Assembly (NCBI RefSeq): GCF_007992435.1
Contig: NZ_BKAG01000040.1
Coordinates: 1-64,000, forward strand
Reading direction: 5' to 3'
Length of the DNA: 64,000 nt
DNA from: Prosthecobacter gellanilyticus
Lineage (GTDB): Bacteria; Verrucomicrobiota; Verrucomicrobiia; Verrucomicrobiales; Verrucomicrobiaceae
Part shown: positions 7,312-16,827 of the stretch, in pieces
Layout: each line of letters opens with the position of its first letter
Position numbering within the stretch: position 1 is the first letter of the stretch
Translations under genes and position numbers: made by a program
The notes under the pieces: generated by a model
Databases searched by the model: none
What the model saw: the letters and a program-made list of their open reading frames with translations, nothing else
Told to the model about the DNA's origin: nothing

Positions 7312-8058
7312 TCACAGCACCCCGAGCAATCTCTTCAACTCCACCTCTTCCGCCCGGGTGGCCAGCATGTAGGTCTTGTCACCATCACTCCAGGTGGCGA
7401 GATGCCACTTCTGGCTCGTGCGCAGCTTCGGCAGCCTTTGCTCCACATCCGGGAAGGTCGCGTCATCAAAGACAATGAGATGCGCCTCTTTGTTCTCACG
7501 CGTTTGGAAGCAGATGATGGTCGCAGGCAGCCCGTCGATCTTCACGCGCTTGCAGCCAAAGGTCGGTTGTGAGCACAGACAGCCTGGCAGGATCTTTCCG
7601 GGACATGGCGCACCAGAACTGATCAGCAGTTTCCGCACCTCCTCATAAGTGGGTGCACGCTCATCCAGCGCGGCCAGACCATGATCCACACGATTGATCG
7701 CCCGCAGAGACTCCGCCTGCCACGGCGGCATCTCACCGCTCACCGGATCAATCATCGCCCAGCCTAACCAAAGACATGCCACAGCTGCGGCGGCGCTCAT
7801 CAGTCCGCGCCGCATCCAGCGCACCGGCTTCTTCGCCGGAAGGCTGGCAAACTCCAGCGCCAGCAGCTTTTCACGCAACCCTGCAGGTGCCGCGTCAGGC
7901 GTCAGCAAGTCCGCCACGGACTCATCAAAGGTCCGGCGCTGCTCCACCCAGGCGGCGAGGTCCGCATCGCGCTCCGCATGAGCACGAGCTTCAGCAGACG
8001 CATCCTGGGGTCGGAGCGTCGTGGCATCGAGTTCGAGTCTGGCTTCTTCGCGTGTCAC
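7312..8058 (-). CDS. Anti-sigma factor-like membrane protein
   Basis: 248 residues from GTG 8058. The GTGA overlap with the stop of the upstream sigma gene argues for translational coupling. The N-terminal 80 residues are charged and should be cytoplasmic. One membrane segment (SAAAAVACLWLGWAMI) lies near residue 90. The outer part has a Cys-rich loop (CPGKILPGCLCSQ) and a mixed alpha/beta domain. There is no clear zinc-finger HxxxCxxC motif, so it is not a ZAS protein by sight. By position and topology it should hold the cognate ECF sigma factor at the membrane. Confidence 0.75.
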   Translation of the reverse strand: MTREEARLELDATTLRPQDASAEARAHAERDADLAAWVEQRRTFDESVADLLTPDAAPAGLREKLLALEFASLPAKKPVRWMRRGLMSAAAAVACLWLGWAMIDPVSGEMPPWQAESLRAINRVDHGLAALDERAPTYEEVRKLLISSGAPCPGKILPGCLCSQPTFGCKRVKIDGLPATIICFQTRENKEAHLIVFDDATFPDVEQRLPKLRTSQKWHLATWSDGDKTYMLATRAEEVELKRLLGVL

Positions 8059-8660
8059 AGGCTGGCAGTGGTTTGAAAGTGGGCGGGGAGGATGTTGGAT
8101 GAATCTTCGAGCCGGCTAAGAATGGCGCGCAGGCTGTCTTTCGCGCGTGAGAGGCGGGACATCACCGTGCCGATGGGAATCCCCAGCGTCTCCGCGATGT
8201 CACGATACGAGAGCTCCTTCAGATAAAACAAAACGAGCGGCGCCCGGTAGTTCGGATCCAGCTGGTCCAGCGCCACCTGCAGCGTGGCATTGTCCACACG
8301 CGGCGCGGCCTCATCTTCTTCAGGTGCGCTGCCATGCAGATCCGGCTCAAACTCCACCTCCGGATGCTTCTTCTCCCGGCGCGCCATGCTGAGCCATTCA
8401 CGATACAGCGTGGTGTAGAGCCAGGTCTTCACCTTCGTGGCATCACGCAGCGTGTTTCCCTTCCGCGCCCATTGCAGAAACGTTTGCTGGACTAGGTCCT
8501 GCGCCGTCGCATCACTCCGGCACATGCTCACGGCAAACCGGTGGAGGCCCTGGTAGTGGGCATCCACGATCTGCTGGAAGCTGGGAGGCGACTCAGACAC
8601 GCGGCGAGTGTTCAGCCGGACTTCCGGCAGTGCAAAGGGGAAATGGAGGGCGAGTTCCAT
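8055..8660 (-). CDS. ECF (sigma-70 family) RNA polymerase sigma factor
   Basis: 201 residues from ATG 8660; GTG 8600 is an alternative that removes a non-conserved leader. Region 2 is visible in VDAHYQGLHRFAVSMC and AQDLVQQTFLQWARK. Region 4 is visible in LDPNYRAPLVLFYLKELSYRDIAETL with the HTH IPIGTVMSRLSRAK. An acidic linker joins them. It overlaps the anti-sigma gene by four bases, so the two form one operon. The target regulon is unknown; such pairs often autoregulate. Confidence 0.93.
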   Translation of the reverse strand: MELALHFPFALPEVRLNTRRVSESPPSFQQIVDAHYQGLHRFAVSMCRSDATAQDLVQQTFLQWARKGNTLRDATKVKTWLYTTLYREWLSMARREKKHPEVEFEPDLHGSAPEEDEAAPRVDNATLQVALDQLDPNYRAPLVLFYLKELSYRDIAETLGIPIGTVMSRLSRAKDSLRAILSRLEDSSNILPAHFQTTASL

Positions 8661-9116
8661 GCAGCATTCAGGCGGCCTTTCTGCACCGCAGAGGCTCGGG
8701 AAGGTGAATCAGTCTCAGTCATGACCATGAGGTGACGATGGGAGGCGGAGGTCGGACCATTATTCCAAAATCTTCGCTTTCTGCTCCCACACTTGGTTAG
8801 CGAGCCGGAGGCTCGAAAGAAATTAGCCGGTGGTGGAGCGAGGCTTGGCGAGCGGGAACCACCGGATAATCCACGTGAATTCAGGTGAGCTTGCCCTGCG
8901 CGCCGAAGGTGCGCGAGAAGTCGGCGTCCTCCAACTGTGGGTGAAACGTTCACTTCTCGCGCACCTTCGGCGCGCATATCTGACCCGGAGGTGGCTGGCC
9001 GTAGTTCCAGGGGTTCTCGCTCGTTCCTCGCTTCACCCCTGGCTAATTTCTCCCAAGCCTCCGGCTCGTCGACAGGTGCCCTGCACAACACCTACGGCAT
9101 TACGTTGCCACGATCC
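8661..9116. other. Gene-free stretch holding a large palindrome
   Basis: Apart from the palindromic element at 8800-9071 I see no gene in this interval. The open frames in it are short, change frame and read as arginine/serine-rich translations of the repeat. 8661-8799 is plain upstream sequence of the sigma operon, in which I could not place a promoter with confidence. Confidence 0.6.
8800..9071. repeat. 270-bp palindromic repeat element
   Basis: The two halves are inverted copies about 120-135 bases long. The outer arms share gagccggaggct, gaaattagcc and gcgag blocks. The inner arms, 8898-8921 and 8952-8975, are a perfect 24-bp inverted repeat (cores gcgcgccgaagg and ccttcggcgcgc) around a 30-base loop. 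No transposase is encoded. It could be a MITE-like element or two REP-type units in inverted orientation. It lies between the divergently placed ends of the sigma operon and a large minus-strand gene. Confidence 0.75.
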
Positions 9117-11198
9117 TCACCGCCACTCCATCACCCCCTGCGCATTCCGGTCATAGGTCACCGCCTGAGCCTTCTCAGGATGCTTTGGCCCCTCTGGAAG
9201 CAGCAGCCCTTCCGCATCAAAGAAATGCGTGCGTCCGGCCTGATGTCTGACCCAGCCCAGGAGCTTCCCGCTGATCTCATCATACCGGAACACATCCCGC
9301 CAGGGCTTCGGCGTCGTGAGTCGCAGATCCACAAAGGCTGGGCCCACCGCGCGCTCCAGCACCTCTGGAAACACCGCCTGGCTCAGCACTGTGAGATTCA
9401 AGCCTCGCAGGTAGTGATGATCCGCCGCCGTCCACTGCTGCTGCGCCGCCGCGGTGGTCAGTGTGCCGTCCGCCTGCTCGATCAACACCCCTAAATCCAG
9501 CAACCTCTGCACCTCGCGGCGGATGTCATTCGCCGCCATCTTCTTCGACGACTGCGCCGCCATCGCATCGATGTCCTTCCGCAGCACAAGATACAGATCA
9601 TTGATGTCTGCGAGTCGGTAAAACACGGCCGTCAGGGCCAGCTTCAGACTGACCTTCTCCGCACCTGGGAAGCTCGCTTCCAAGGCCGTGGCGATATCCT
9701 TTTCCAAACCCGTGCGCAGGTTGGCCGTACCTTCTTTACCACCTGGCTTCGCCTCCATCGCCGTGATGGTTTGAAAGCGTTTGTCCAGCGGCAGCCACAC
9801 CGCCTGGATGGCCTTCCTCTGCTCCTCGTTCAGCAGCTTCTCCATCAGCCGGCTGCGCAGTCCGTCTCCGGCCAGCGAAGACGCCAGCATCACCCGCAGC
9901 CAGCGCGTGTCATTGTCGCTCGCAGGCAGGCCCACGTCCGGATTCGGCGCCTGATACTCGATCTCCGCCAGACGTCCGTCCTTTTGATAGAAGCGTCGTT
10001 CGTTAGGCAGCATGAAAAAGCTGATGATCGCCGGTGCGCTGACGCTCGTGCCATTCGAGGCAAAGATGCCGATGTCCACGCGACTGCTGCGGATGCCCGT
10101 GCGGTTGATGAACGGCGGCTGCCAGCGCACACGCAGCCGCGCATAAGGCCCGGCGCCTGCATGATCGATCCGCACCAGCCTGGGATCTCCCTGAAGCACC
10201 CGCATGCTGAGCTGCATCGGCCTTCCCATGAGGTCCGCCACCTTGCTCAGATCAATGACCATGCCATGCTCATCCAGGCTGCCGCGAAACACTCGCGAGA
10301 TGCACACCCGCGCATCCGCCAGTTTGTGATCGAGTGGCTTGGGCCCTTCAAAGAACTGCTTCCCTGCCTGCGGCTCGCTCTCCTCCACCACCGCCACCTG
10401 CACCAGCGGCGGGATCTTGTCTGGTGTCATGCCCTGTGCCATGCGCGCCATCTTTTCCTCATCCAGCAGCGTTCCGTCAAACACCACCGGATGCGCCGCA
10501 CCCGTGAAATAGTCATCAGGCTTCTTCACCGTGCGGTAGCACTGCCGCAAAATGGCCTGCACGGTGGGAATGAGCAGACGCTTCTCGATGAGCACGCGCT
10601 GTGTCTCACGTGGAAAAGCCGCCAGCGTGGAGAGCACCGCCTGCAGAAAAACCTGGTCACTGCCTGATGATCCTTGGGAAATCAGCACCGCCGGTGTGTT
10701 CATCGGATACAGGTCCCCATACCCGCCCACTCCGTTCGCGCCGATGTCATAGTCCTGATGCTCCGGGTAGACGAAAAGATTGTTCGCCAGATACTGCATC
10801 ATCAGGAACTGCGCCCCGCGGCCCGGATCCATCATGAAGAAGCGCGGCAGACTGCCGCCGGACACCGCAGGCGCGGCCATGGAGCAGTTCCCCACCGTAG
10901 GACCGAGCCTCAAACGTCCCGCCGGGCCCTTGTCAGCCCCGCTGAGAGAGGTGTGCTCAAAGACCTGCAGTTGCGGATACAGCTTGGTGTTCAGCGCCGA
11001 GTGCTGCCCGTCGCGGTTTTCATACGTGATGGCCGCCAAACCGGCCGCCGTGCCGTCATTATACCACTCATTCAGCAGCTTCGCGGTGGCATCATCCCGC
11101 TTCGTCACCTGCCCTTGCGTGCTGCTGATGACGAGGAGTGCCGCCATCCAGGTGAGGAGGCGGATGAGGGAAGATGACTCGTCGCTCGAAGGCAGCAC
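9117..11198 (-). CDS. Large secreted protein, function unknown
   Basis: 693 residues from GTG 11198; ATG 11147 is an alternative start. A hydrophobic N-terminal stretch (LTWMAALLVISSTQG) ending in Gln suggests a signal peptide and export. The rest is soluble with no membrane segment. I see no catalytic motif I can name. FFMMDPGRGAQFLMMQYLANN and RFYQKDGRLAEIEY look like well-folded conserved blocks, and the last 100 residues end with short FDAEG/YDRNAQG strands like YD or RHS-type repeats. I recall similar long uncharacterised secreted proteins in Verrucomicrobia and Planctomycetes, without a known role. Confidence 0.75.
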   Translation of the reverse strand: MLPSSDESSSLIRLLTWMAALLVISSTQGQVTKRDDATAKLLNEWYNDGTAAGLAAITYENRDGQHSALNTKLYPQLQVFEHTSLSGADKGPAGRLRLGPTVGNCSMAAPAVSGGSLPRFFMMDPGRGAQFLMMQYLANNLFVYPEHQDYDIGANGVGGYGDLYPMNTPAVLISQGSSGSDQVFLQAVLSTLAAFPRETQRVLIEKRLLIPTVQAILRQCYRTVKKPDDYFTGAAHPVVFDGTLLDEEKMARMAQGMTPDKIPPLVQVAVVEESEPQAGKQFFEGPKPLDHKLADARVCISRVFRGSLDEHGMVIDLSKVADLMGRPMQLSMRVLQGDPRLVRIDHAGAGPYARLRVRWQPPFINRTGIRSSRVDIGIFASNGTSVSAPAIISFFMLPNERRFYQKDGRLAEIEYQAPNPDVGLPASDNDTRWLRVMLASSLAGDGLRSRLMEKLLNEEQRKAIQAVWLPLDKRFQTITAMEAKPGGKEGTANLRTGLEKDIATALEASFPGAEKVSLKLALTAVFYRLADINDLYLVLRKDIDAMAAQSSKKMAANDIRREVQRLLDLGVLIEQADGTLTTAAAQQQWTAADHHYLRGLNLTVLSQAVFPEVLERAVGPAFVDLRLTTPKPWRDVFRYDEISGKLLGWVRHQAGRTHFFDAEGLLLPEGPKHPEKAQAVTYDRNAQGVMEWR

Positions 11199-11305
11199 AG
11201 GCGTAATGCTCGACGGTGGAGATGCGGTGTCAATGGTTCTGAGTGCTTGCCTATCCGGGATCCTGACCTAGTCTCGCCCTCCCTTTTTCCAGAAGCCTCA
11301 TACTC

Positions 11306-12679
11306 ATGCGATTCCGAAACCTTACCCGCCGCCGCGAGATCGGTGCCAACTGCTACCTGCTCGAAAGCGGAGACCACCGCGTCGTGCTGGATGCCGGCAT
11401 GCACCCGAAGCAGGTGGGTTTCGATGCGTTGCCAGACTTTGGCCCGCTGCCGCATGACACCGCGGATGGCATCATCATCACGCATGCGCACCATGACCAC
11501 ATCGGCGCGCTGCCCGTGCTCATGCGCAAGCAGCCCAGCACACCTGTCTTCATGACGGAGATCACCGGTGAGATCACCAGCGGCATGCTGCACAATTCGG
11601 TGAACGTGATGACCGCGCAGCGCGTGGAGAACAGCATCAGCGAGTATCCGCTCTTCACCCACAAGGAGCTGGATGAAAACCGCGCCAACTACGTCTACCG
11701 CGATCTCAACCGCCCTTTCGAGATTCCGGACACGAACATGGAAGCCAGCTTCTATGATGCGGGTCACATCCTCGGTTCCACCGGCGTGATGATCAAGGAA
11801 GGCGGCAACACGCTCTTCTACACGGGTGATGTGAACTTCGAGCCGCAGACCATCTCCATGGCCGCGGACTTCCCGACGAGCGGCATTGATGTGCTCGTGG
11901 TCGAGACCACACGCGGCACCTACGCACGCCCTGAAGGCTACAGCCGCAAGGGTGAAAAAGAGCGCCTCGCCGCGCTGATCCGCGATACCTTTGATGCCAA
12001 CGGCTCCGTGCTCATCCCGGTGTTCGCGCTTGGCAAGACGCAGGAAGTCATGCTCATGCTGCATGAACTGCATGAGGAAGGCCTGATCCCTGAGATGCCC
12101 CTGCACATCGGCGGTCTCGGCACGAAGATCACCGTGCTCTACGATCACTACAGCGACCGCTCACGGCGTAACTACAAGGGTTTCCAGCTGCTTGAGGACG
12201 TGAAAATGCTCATCAAGCCCGAGAAGCGCGGCCGCCGTGGCGGACCACGCCAGTTCGTCTATCAGCCGCGCACCATCTACTGCCTCTCCAGCGGCATGAT
12301 GACCGAGGGCACCGCCTCGAACCAGTTCGCTTCCAAGTTCATCGACAACCCGCGCAACGCCGTGGCCTTTGTCGGTTACACGGATCCCGAGTCCCCCGGC
12401 TTCCGCCTGCGTCACGCCAAGGCTGGCGAGAAGATCAAGCTCTCGCCCGATCTGCCTGCCGTCGAAGCCAACGCCCGCATCGAGAGCTACGATCTCAGCG
12501 CCCACGCCACGCGTGAGCAGATCGCCGACTACGTCGAAAAAGTGCGCCCGAAAAAGCTCCTCCTCGTCCACGGCGAGACCGATTCCCAGGACTGGTTCCG
12601 CGCCCGCTTCGCTGAGACACTCAATGGTGGCACCGAGATCATCCAGCCAAACCTGCACGAGCCGATCACGCTCTGGTAA
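11306..12679 (+). CDS. Metallo-beta-lactamase/beta-CASP family nuclease-like hydrolase
   Basis: 457 residues. Metal-binding motif II THAHHDHIG, motif III His in DAGHILGST and motif IV in FYTGDVN are all present. These are followed by a beta-CASP insertion with VPVFALGKTQEVM-like sequence and the late motifs YDLSAHATREQ and LLLVHGE. This is the architecture of CPSF73/RNase J-like RNA-processing enzymes; members act on RNA in the cytoplasm. The length and YDLSAHA motif fit the archaeal/bacterial CPSF-like branch rather than RNase J, which is longer. Substrate is not known. The gene stands alone, divergent from the secreted-protein gene. Confidence 0.92.
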   Translation: MRFRNLTRRREIGANCYLLESGDHRVVLDAGMHPKQVGFDALPDFGPLPHDTADGIIITHAHHDHIGALPVLMRKQPSTPVFMTEITGEITSGMLHNSVNVMTAQRVENSISEYPLFTHKELDENRANYVYRDLNRPFEIPDTNMEASFYDAGHILGSTGVMIKEGGNTLFYTGDVNFEPQTISMAADFPTSGIDVLVVETTRGTYARPEGYSRKGEKERLAALIRDTFDANGSVLIPVFALGKTQEVMLMLHELHEEGLIPEMPLHIGGLGTKITVLYDHYSDRSRRNYKGFQLLEDVKMLIKPEKRGRRGGPRQFVYQPRTIYCLSSGMMTEGTASNQFASKFIDNPRNAVAFVGYTDPESPGFRLRHAKAGEKIKLSPDLPAVEANARIESYDLSAHATREQIADYVEKVRPKKLLLVHGETDSQDWFRARFAETLNGGTEIIQPNLHEPITLW

Positions 12680-12759
12680 GGGTCCTGGCGTTCGACGAAC
12701 ACAGGGAACTACACACATTTGAAGATGGGTCACATTGTTCCAAAGGGAATCTGTGCCCA

Positions 12760-13101
12760 CTAAGGCCGATAAGTCTCTCGTGCGGCCCGACCGTGGAAGA
12801 GTGAACTTGATTGATCATAACTGGTCCTGCCGCCCCTTTTCCTCTCTGCCTTTAGAAGTCTTCCCACCCAATAGTTTCTTGTCTCATTTTCGCCTATGTC
12901 ATCAGATGGCGCGCGACTAGCTGACCAGTAAATCATGACATAGATAGCATCAATATCCCCTCGAAGGGCTGCCGGACGCTTCTTCCTCGCTTCTTCATGA
13001 GTGGGAATCGCAACTATGTTACCTATATGCGGAGGTGGCGGTGCTTTGCACGAGGCGAGGCTCAGCGAGATCAACAAGATCAATAAACAAGTGGGTTTCA
13101 T
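12760..13101 (-). CDS. Small lipoprotein, function unknown
   Basis: 113 residues from ATG 13101. The N-terminus MKPTCLLILLISLSLASC ends in a lipobox, so a lipid-anchored product is expected. The mature part starts with a Pro run and has one likely strand-rich stretch, DAIYVMIYW. The last 25 residues are basic and of odd composition, and may not be conserved. I recognise no family. It is convergent with the beta-CASP gene. Confidence 0.6.
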   Translation of the reverse strand: MKPTCLLILLISLSLASCKAPPPPHIGNIVAIPTHEEARKKRPAALRGDIDAIYVMIYWSASRAPSDDIGENETRNYWVGRLLKAERKRGGRTSYDQSSSLFHGRAARETYRP

Positions 13102-13125
13102 TTGAGCGCACGATTCATGGAAGGC

Positions 13126-14205
13126 TTAAACAGTCCCCTTCCCCATCTCCACCACGCGAAACGATCTCCCCATCATCGCGGGATGGGTGAGAGAGTGAAA
13201 CTGCCTGAGCAAAGCCTGCGTGCCCGCATCCGGCCGCTTGCCCTCCAAAGTCGCCAGCCAGGCCAAACCCATTTTGCCGAGATACCGGCCCTGGTGCTCA
13301 TAGCTGCGCAGCTTCAAACCCGCTTCCTCAGCCGTTTCCACCAATCGTGTGAAGTTCACATGCGTGGTCAGATCACACTCGCCCAGGTTCTCCAGCACCT
13401 TGTCATCCGTTTGGTGCTGATAATACCTCCGCAGCGTCCCCTTCGTGCGCTCGATGGAGTAAAGCTCCTCGTCATCGAGTCCATAATCGGCGATGTAGAT
13501 CCGCCCATGAAAGGGTGCCGCCGCCAGCTCACGCATCCACTGCAGCGCCGCCAGATTGATCTCGGTGGTGTAACCTTCAGGCAGATCATCCGGCAGCCGA
13601 GCCAGCTCATCCCTCAACTCCTCCGAAGCATCCCCCGCCTCCCAACCGAGAACCGGGAACTGCGAACCGGGAACGGTTTGCGAAACGACAAACAACTCCC
13701 GCCACTGTGTCCCGTCCCACTGAACGAGATGCACCGGCATCGCATCTGGCAGCTCATTGCACACAAAGAGCGCAGGTCGTGCTGGCAGATCCGCGAGCGA
13801 AGCCACCCACGTCACCCTCGTTCCAAAGGCCGCCAGCCTCTCCCGCTGCACCGCCTCGTAACGTGGGTTCGGTTCCACGATGACATAGTCAAAATCAGCG
13901 GCGGTGAGGATGTCCTCCGCCAGCTGCCCGTCATGCGCCGCCTGCTCGATCACGCAAAAGCTCTCCGGCTGCCCCAGATCTGCCCAGGTCTGCCGGGCCA
14001 GGTCCGCCAATAGCCTGCCATAAAGCGGCCCCACGCTCACCGCGGTGTAGAAATCCCCACCCCGGCCGATCCGCCTCGGGCCGGGCCCATAGTAACCATG
14101 CTCGGCATGATAAAGCGCGAGTTCCATCACGGCGGCAAAGCTCAGCCGGGGGGTAAGGCCTAGTTTTTCGAATAAAATCTGGGAAATCGGGGTCACAGGG
14201 GACAC
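13126..14205 (-). CDS. MidA/NDUFAF7-type SAM-dependent methyltransferase
   Basis: About 359 residues from GTG 14205 (GTG 14196 also possible). The frame continues far upstream, but antisense to the PBP gene, which is not credible. MELALYHAEHGYYG and GRGGDFYTAVSVGPLYG near the N-terminus are the DUF185/MidA signature. VIEQAAHDGQLAEDIL is motif I, VIVEPNPRY the SAM-binding strand, and FVCNELPDAMPVH the post-motif. The human homologue methylates an arginine of a complex I subunit; the bacterial substrate is unclear. A tandem-like repeat (13641-13677) encodes an extra segment TVPGSQFPVLG in the middle of the protein. Confidence 0.88.
   Translation of the reverse strand: MSPVTPISQILFEKLGLTPRLSFAAVMELALYHAEHGYYGPGPRRIGRGGDFYTAVSVGPLYGRLLADLARQTWADLGQPESFCVIEQAAHDGQLAEDILTAADFDYVIVEPNPRYEAVQRERLAAFGTRVTWVASLADLPARPALFVCNELPDAMPVHLVQWDGTQWRELFVVSQTVPGSQFPVLGWEAGDASEELRDELARLPDDLPEGYTTEINLAALQWMRELAAAPFHGRIYIADYGLDDEELYSIERTKGTLRRYYQHQTDDKVLENLGECDLTTHVNFTRLVETAEEAGLKLRSYEHQGRYLGKMGLAWLATLEGKRPDAGTQALLRQFHSLTHPAMMGRSFRVVEMGKGTV
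13641..13677. repeat. GAAC-rich repeat inside the MidA gene
   Basis: The stretch contains gaaccgggaactgcgaac followed by another gaac unit, an 8-9 base quasi-tandem. Close relatives occur at 38180-38213, 42507-42540 and 44158-44191, each inside another gene. Here it is read on the minus strand as GSQFPVLG, in a variable loop of the methyltransferase. The frame is kept. Confidence 0.6.
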
Positions 14206-14283
14206 GAAAGTAGCAGTGGCAGGAAAGGGCGGAAGAGCTAAACTACCTCTCCCTTTTCCCACGGGCCACTTTTCTTCCTGTTC

Positions 14284-16827
14284 ATGTTCGGCATCGACGA
14301 ATCTCAGCTCCCCAAATCCAAAAGCTGGCGTGGCACGCCTACCGGCTTGAAGCCCCCGTTCTATCGTCGTGTCTGGTTCAGCGCCCTGGTGGCCCTGGTC
14401 CTCCTCGCTGGCGTGACCCTTCTGGGCATCTACGCCGTCATCGTGGCCCCGCTGCGTGAGAAGGCGGAGACCTATGACCTGGACGAGGTGAAGAAGCTCG
14501 AGGCCGCCAGCATCATCTACGACCGCAATGGGGATGAGCTGAGCCGTATCTTCGTGCTGAACCGCACCCCCGTTTCCATCAAGGACATCCCGCAGCATTT
14601 CATCGATGCCCTGACCTCCCAGGAAGACAGCCGCTTCTTCTCCCACAATGGCGTGGACTACATCGGCCTCGTCCGTGCCGTGTATCTGAACTTCAGGGCG
14701 GGCGAGGTGACCCAGGGAGCCTCCACCATCACCCAGCAGCTCGCACGTCAGACCTTCGGTCTCATGGAGCGCAGCTACAAGCGCAAGCTCATGGAGGCCT
14801 TCGTGGCCCAGCGCATCGAAAAGCAGTTCTCGAAGTCCGAGATCCTCGAGCTCTACCTGAACCGCATCTTCTTCGGCAAAAACTTTTACGGCATCCAGGC
14901 CGCCTCGCTCGGATACTTCGGCAAGGACGCGAAGGACCTCACCCTGTGGGAGGCCGCCACCCTGGCCGGTTTGATCAAGAGCCCGAACAACATCGAGCCC
15001 ATCAAGCATCCGGAACGCGCCAAGAAGGAGCGTGACTATGTGCTGGAGCGCATGGTGATCGAAAAACACCTCACGCGTGAGGAGGCTGAGTTTGCCAAGA
15101 TGAAGCCCGTGCTCACCGCGCCGCAGACCACCAATGCGCAGCTCAACTACGCCTATGATGCCGTCCGCCAGGAAGTGGCCGCACGCCTGGGTGAGGAGCA
15201 GGCCTCTTCAGGCGGCTTCAAGATCTACACCAGCATCGACAAAGAGATGCAGAAGAAGGCCGAGGACTCCGTGAAGGCCCGTCTGGCCGAGATCGAAAAG
15301 CGCCAGGGCTACGAGCACCAGACCTATGAGCAGTTCCGCACCATCTACAAAGACTGGCGCACGCAGATGACGGCCAGCAAGGGTGACGTTACCTCTTCCG
15401 TTCCTCGTCCGAAGCCTGAGTATCTGCAGGCGGCAGCGCTGGTGATCGACAACTCTGACGGCTCCGTGCTGGCCATGGTCGGCGGACGTGACTTCGTCGA
15501 CAGCCAGTATAACCGCGCCATGGACAGCCTGCGCCCCGTCGGCACGGCCTTCATTCCCTTCATCTACGCCTACGGCTTCAATCAGGCCAACATCTTCCCC
15601 ATGAGCCAGCTCCTGGATGATGCGCTCGGTAATGACCGCGTCATGATCGGCGGCTTCAAAGGCATCCTGGGTGAATACGGCATGGAGGTGCCGAATCCGA
15701 AATGGTCCCGCCAGAACATCAGCCTCCGCGAGGCCCTGGTGAACTCCAACAACTCCGTCACCGTCCGTCTCGGCGAACAAGTGATGCTGGACCGCGGCCT
15801 GCTGCGCCCTGGCTTCAAAGACTTCATCAAAGCCACCGGCATCCAGTCACCCCTGCGTGATGCGGCCTCCACCATCCTGGGCGCCAGTGAGGCCAAGCTG
15901 GATGAGCTGTGCCTGGCTTACTCCTGCTTTGCCAATGGCGGCAAGCGCCCCGGCGCCCTGCACATGATCCAGCGCATCACCGATGCGAATGACAAGACTG
16001 TCTTCCAGCTCGATGAGGCCACCCTCCAGCCCGTGCGCGGCATGGACGAGATCTCCGCCTGGCAGGCCCACACCTGTCTCGATGAAGCCCTCCACCGCGG
16101 CACCGGCGCCATCTCCAAGGAATACGGCCTTGGCGACTTCCCCGCCGGCGGCAAGACCGGCACTCATCATGAATACAAGGACCTCTGGTTCATGGGTTAC
16201 ACCAGCGCCGTGACCTGCGGTGTCTGGGTCGGCTTTGACAAGCAGAAGACCATCTTCGACCAGGCCTTCTCCAACAAGCTCGCCCTGCCCATCTGGACAG
16301 ACATCGTCAATGCCTCCACCAAAGGCCACACCGCGCAGGATTTCAATCCGCCGGAATCCGCTGAGAAGGTGGAGATCTGCCGCGCCAGCGGTCTCCGGGC
16401 CACCGACTTCTGCTACGACAAGATCAAGGCTGCCGACGGCACCTCCAAGAACGTGCGCAACACCTACTTCGAGTATCTCCGCAACGGCACCCCGTTCAAT
16501 GCCACCTGCTCCGTGCACACCGGCACCGGCATCACCCAGGACATCACCGCCTTCCATAACCACATGTCTGGCATCAGCGAGACCGTCATCCCGGCGGACA
16601 TCAGCAAATACGCGCATCTGGACTCCGTGCACATTCAGGACACGATTGTCATCGGCCTGGATCCCTACAACTCCGAGCAGCCCATCCTCCGCGCCCGCCC
16701 TGTCAATGACGACGGCTCCCCCATCCGGCGCGCCGTCCCCGTCGGCCCCGAAGATGGTGGCGAACCCGTCAGCGAGCAGCCCGTCATCAAGCTCCAGCCG
16801 CCCCCGCGCCTGAAGATCGAGCTTTGA
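14284..16827 (+). CDS. Class A penicillin-binding protein, transpeptidase motif degenerate
   Basis: 847 residues. One membrane anchor lies at about 32-54. The GT51 glycosyltransferase domain has E114-D115 (QEDSRFFSHNGVD), GASTITQQLARQ and KRKLMEAF, so glycan polymerisation should be intact. The C-terminal domain has SNN (S488-N490) and KTG (K624-G626) in place. However, the SxxK motif, normally GSxxKPF, reads GTAFIPF: Thr421 replaces the nucleophilic Ser and Ile424 the general-base Lys. The transpeptidase is therefore predicted inactive. The protein ends in a Pro-rich tail after a roughly 150-residue extension. It diverges from the MidA gene. Confidence 0.93.
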   Translation: MFGIDESQLPKSKSWRGTPTGLKPPFYRRVWFSALVALVLLAGVTLLGIYAVIVAPLREKAETYDLDEVKKLEAASIIYDRNGDELSRIFVLNRTPVSIKDIPQHFIDALTSQEDSRFFSHNGVDYIGLVRAVYLNFRAGEVTQGASTITQQLARQTFGLMERSYKRKLMEAFVAQRIEKQFSKSEILELYLNRIFFGKNFYGIQAASLGYFGKDAKDLTLWEAATLAGLIKSPNNIEPIKHPERAKKERDYVLERMVIEKHLTREEAEFAKMKPVLTAPQTTNAQLNYAYDAVRQEVAARLGEEQASSGGFKIYTSIDKEMQKKAEDSVKARLAEIEKRQGYEHQTYEQFRTIYKDWRTQMTASKGDVTSSVPRPKPEYLQAAALVIDNSDGSVLAMVGGRDFVDSQYNRAMDSLRPVGTAFIPFIYAYGFNQANIFPMSQLLDDALGNDRVMIGGFKGILGEYGMEVPNPKWSRQNISLREALVNSNNSVTVRLGEQVMLDRGLLRPGFKDFIKATGIQSPLRDAASTILGASEAKLDELCLAYSCFANGGKRPGALHMIQRITDANDKTVFQLDEATLQPVRGMDEISAWQAHTCLDEALHRGTGAISKEYGLGDFPAGGKTGTHHEYKDLWFMGYTSAVTCGVWVGFDKQKTIFDQAFSNKLALPIWTDIVNASTKGHTAQDFNPPESAEKVEICRASGLRATDFCYDKIKAADGTSKNVRNTYFEYLRNGTPFNATCSVHTGTGITQDITAFHNHMSGISETVIPADISKYAHLDSVHIQDTIVIGLDPYNSEQPILRARPVNDDGSPIRRAVPVGPEDGGEPVSEQPVIKLQPPPRLKIEL

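Noticed and set aside
6858..7478. Plus-strand frames in the hairpin region
   Set aside because: Pro/Arg/His-rich translations of repeats with no start signal and crossing the anti-sigma gene antisense.
11105..12148. Minus-strand 347-residue frame
   Set aside because: Antisense to the beta-CASP hydrolase; His/Arg/Ala-rich shadow typical of high-GC genes.
14206..15069. N-terminal extension of the MidA frame
   Set aside because: Runs antisense through the PBP gene; no MidA family sequence before about 14205.
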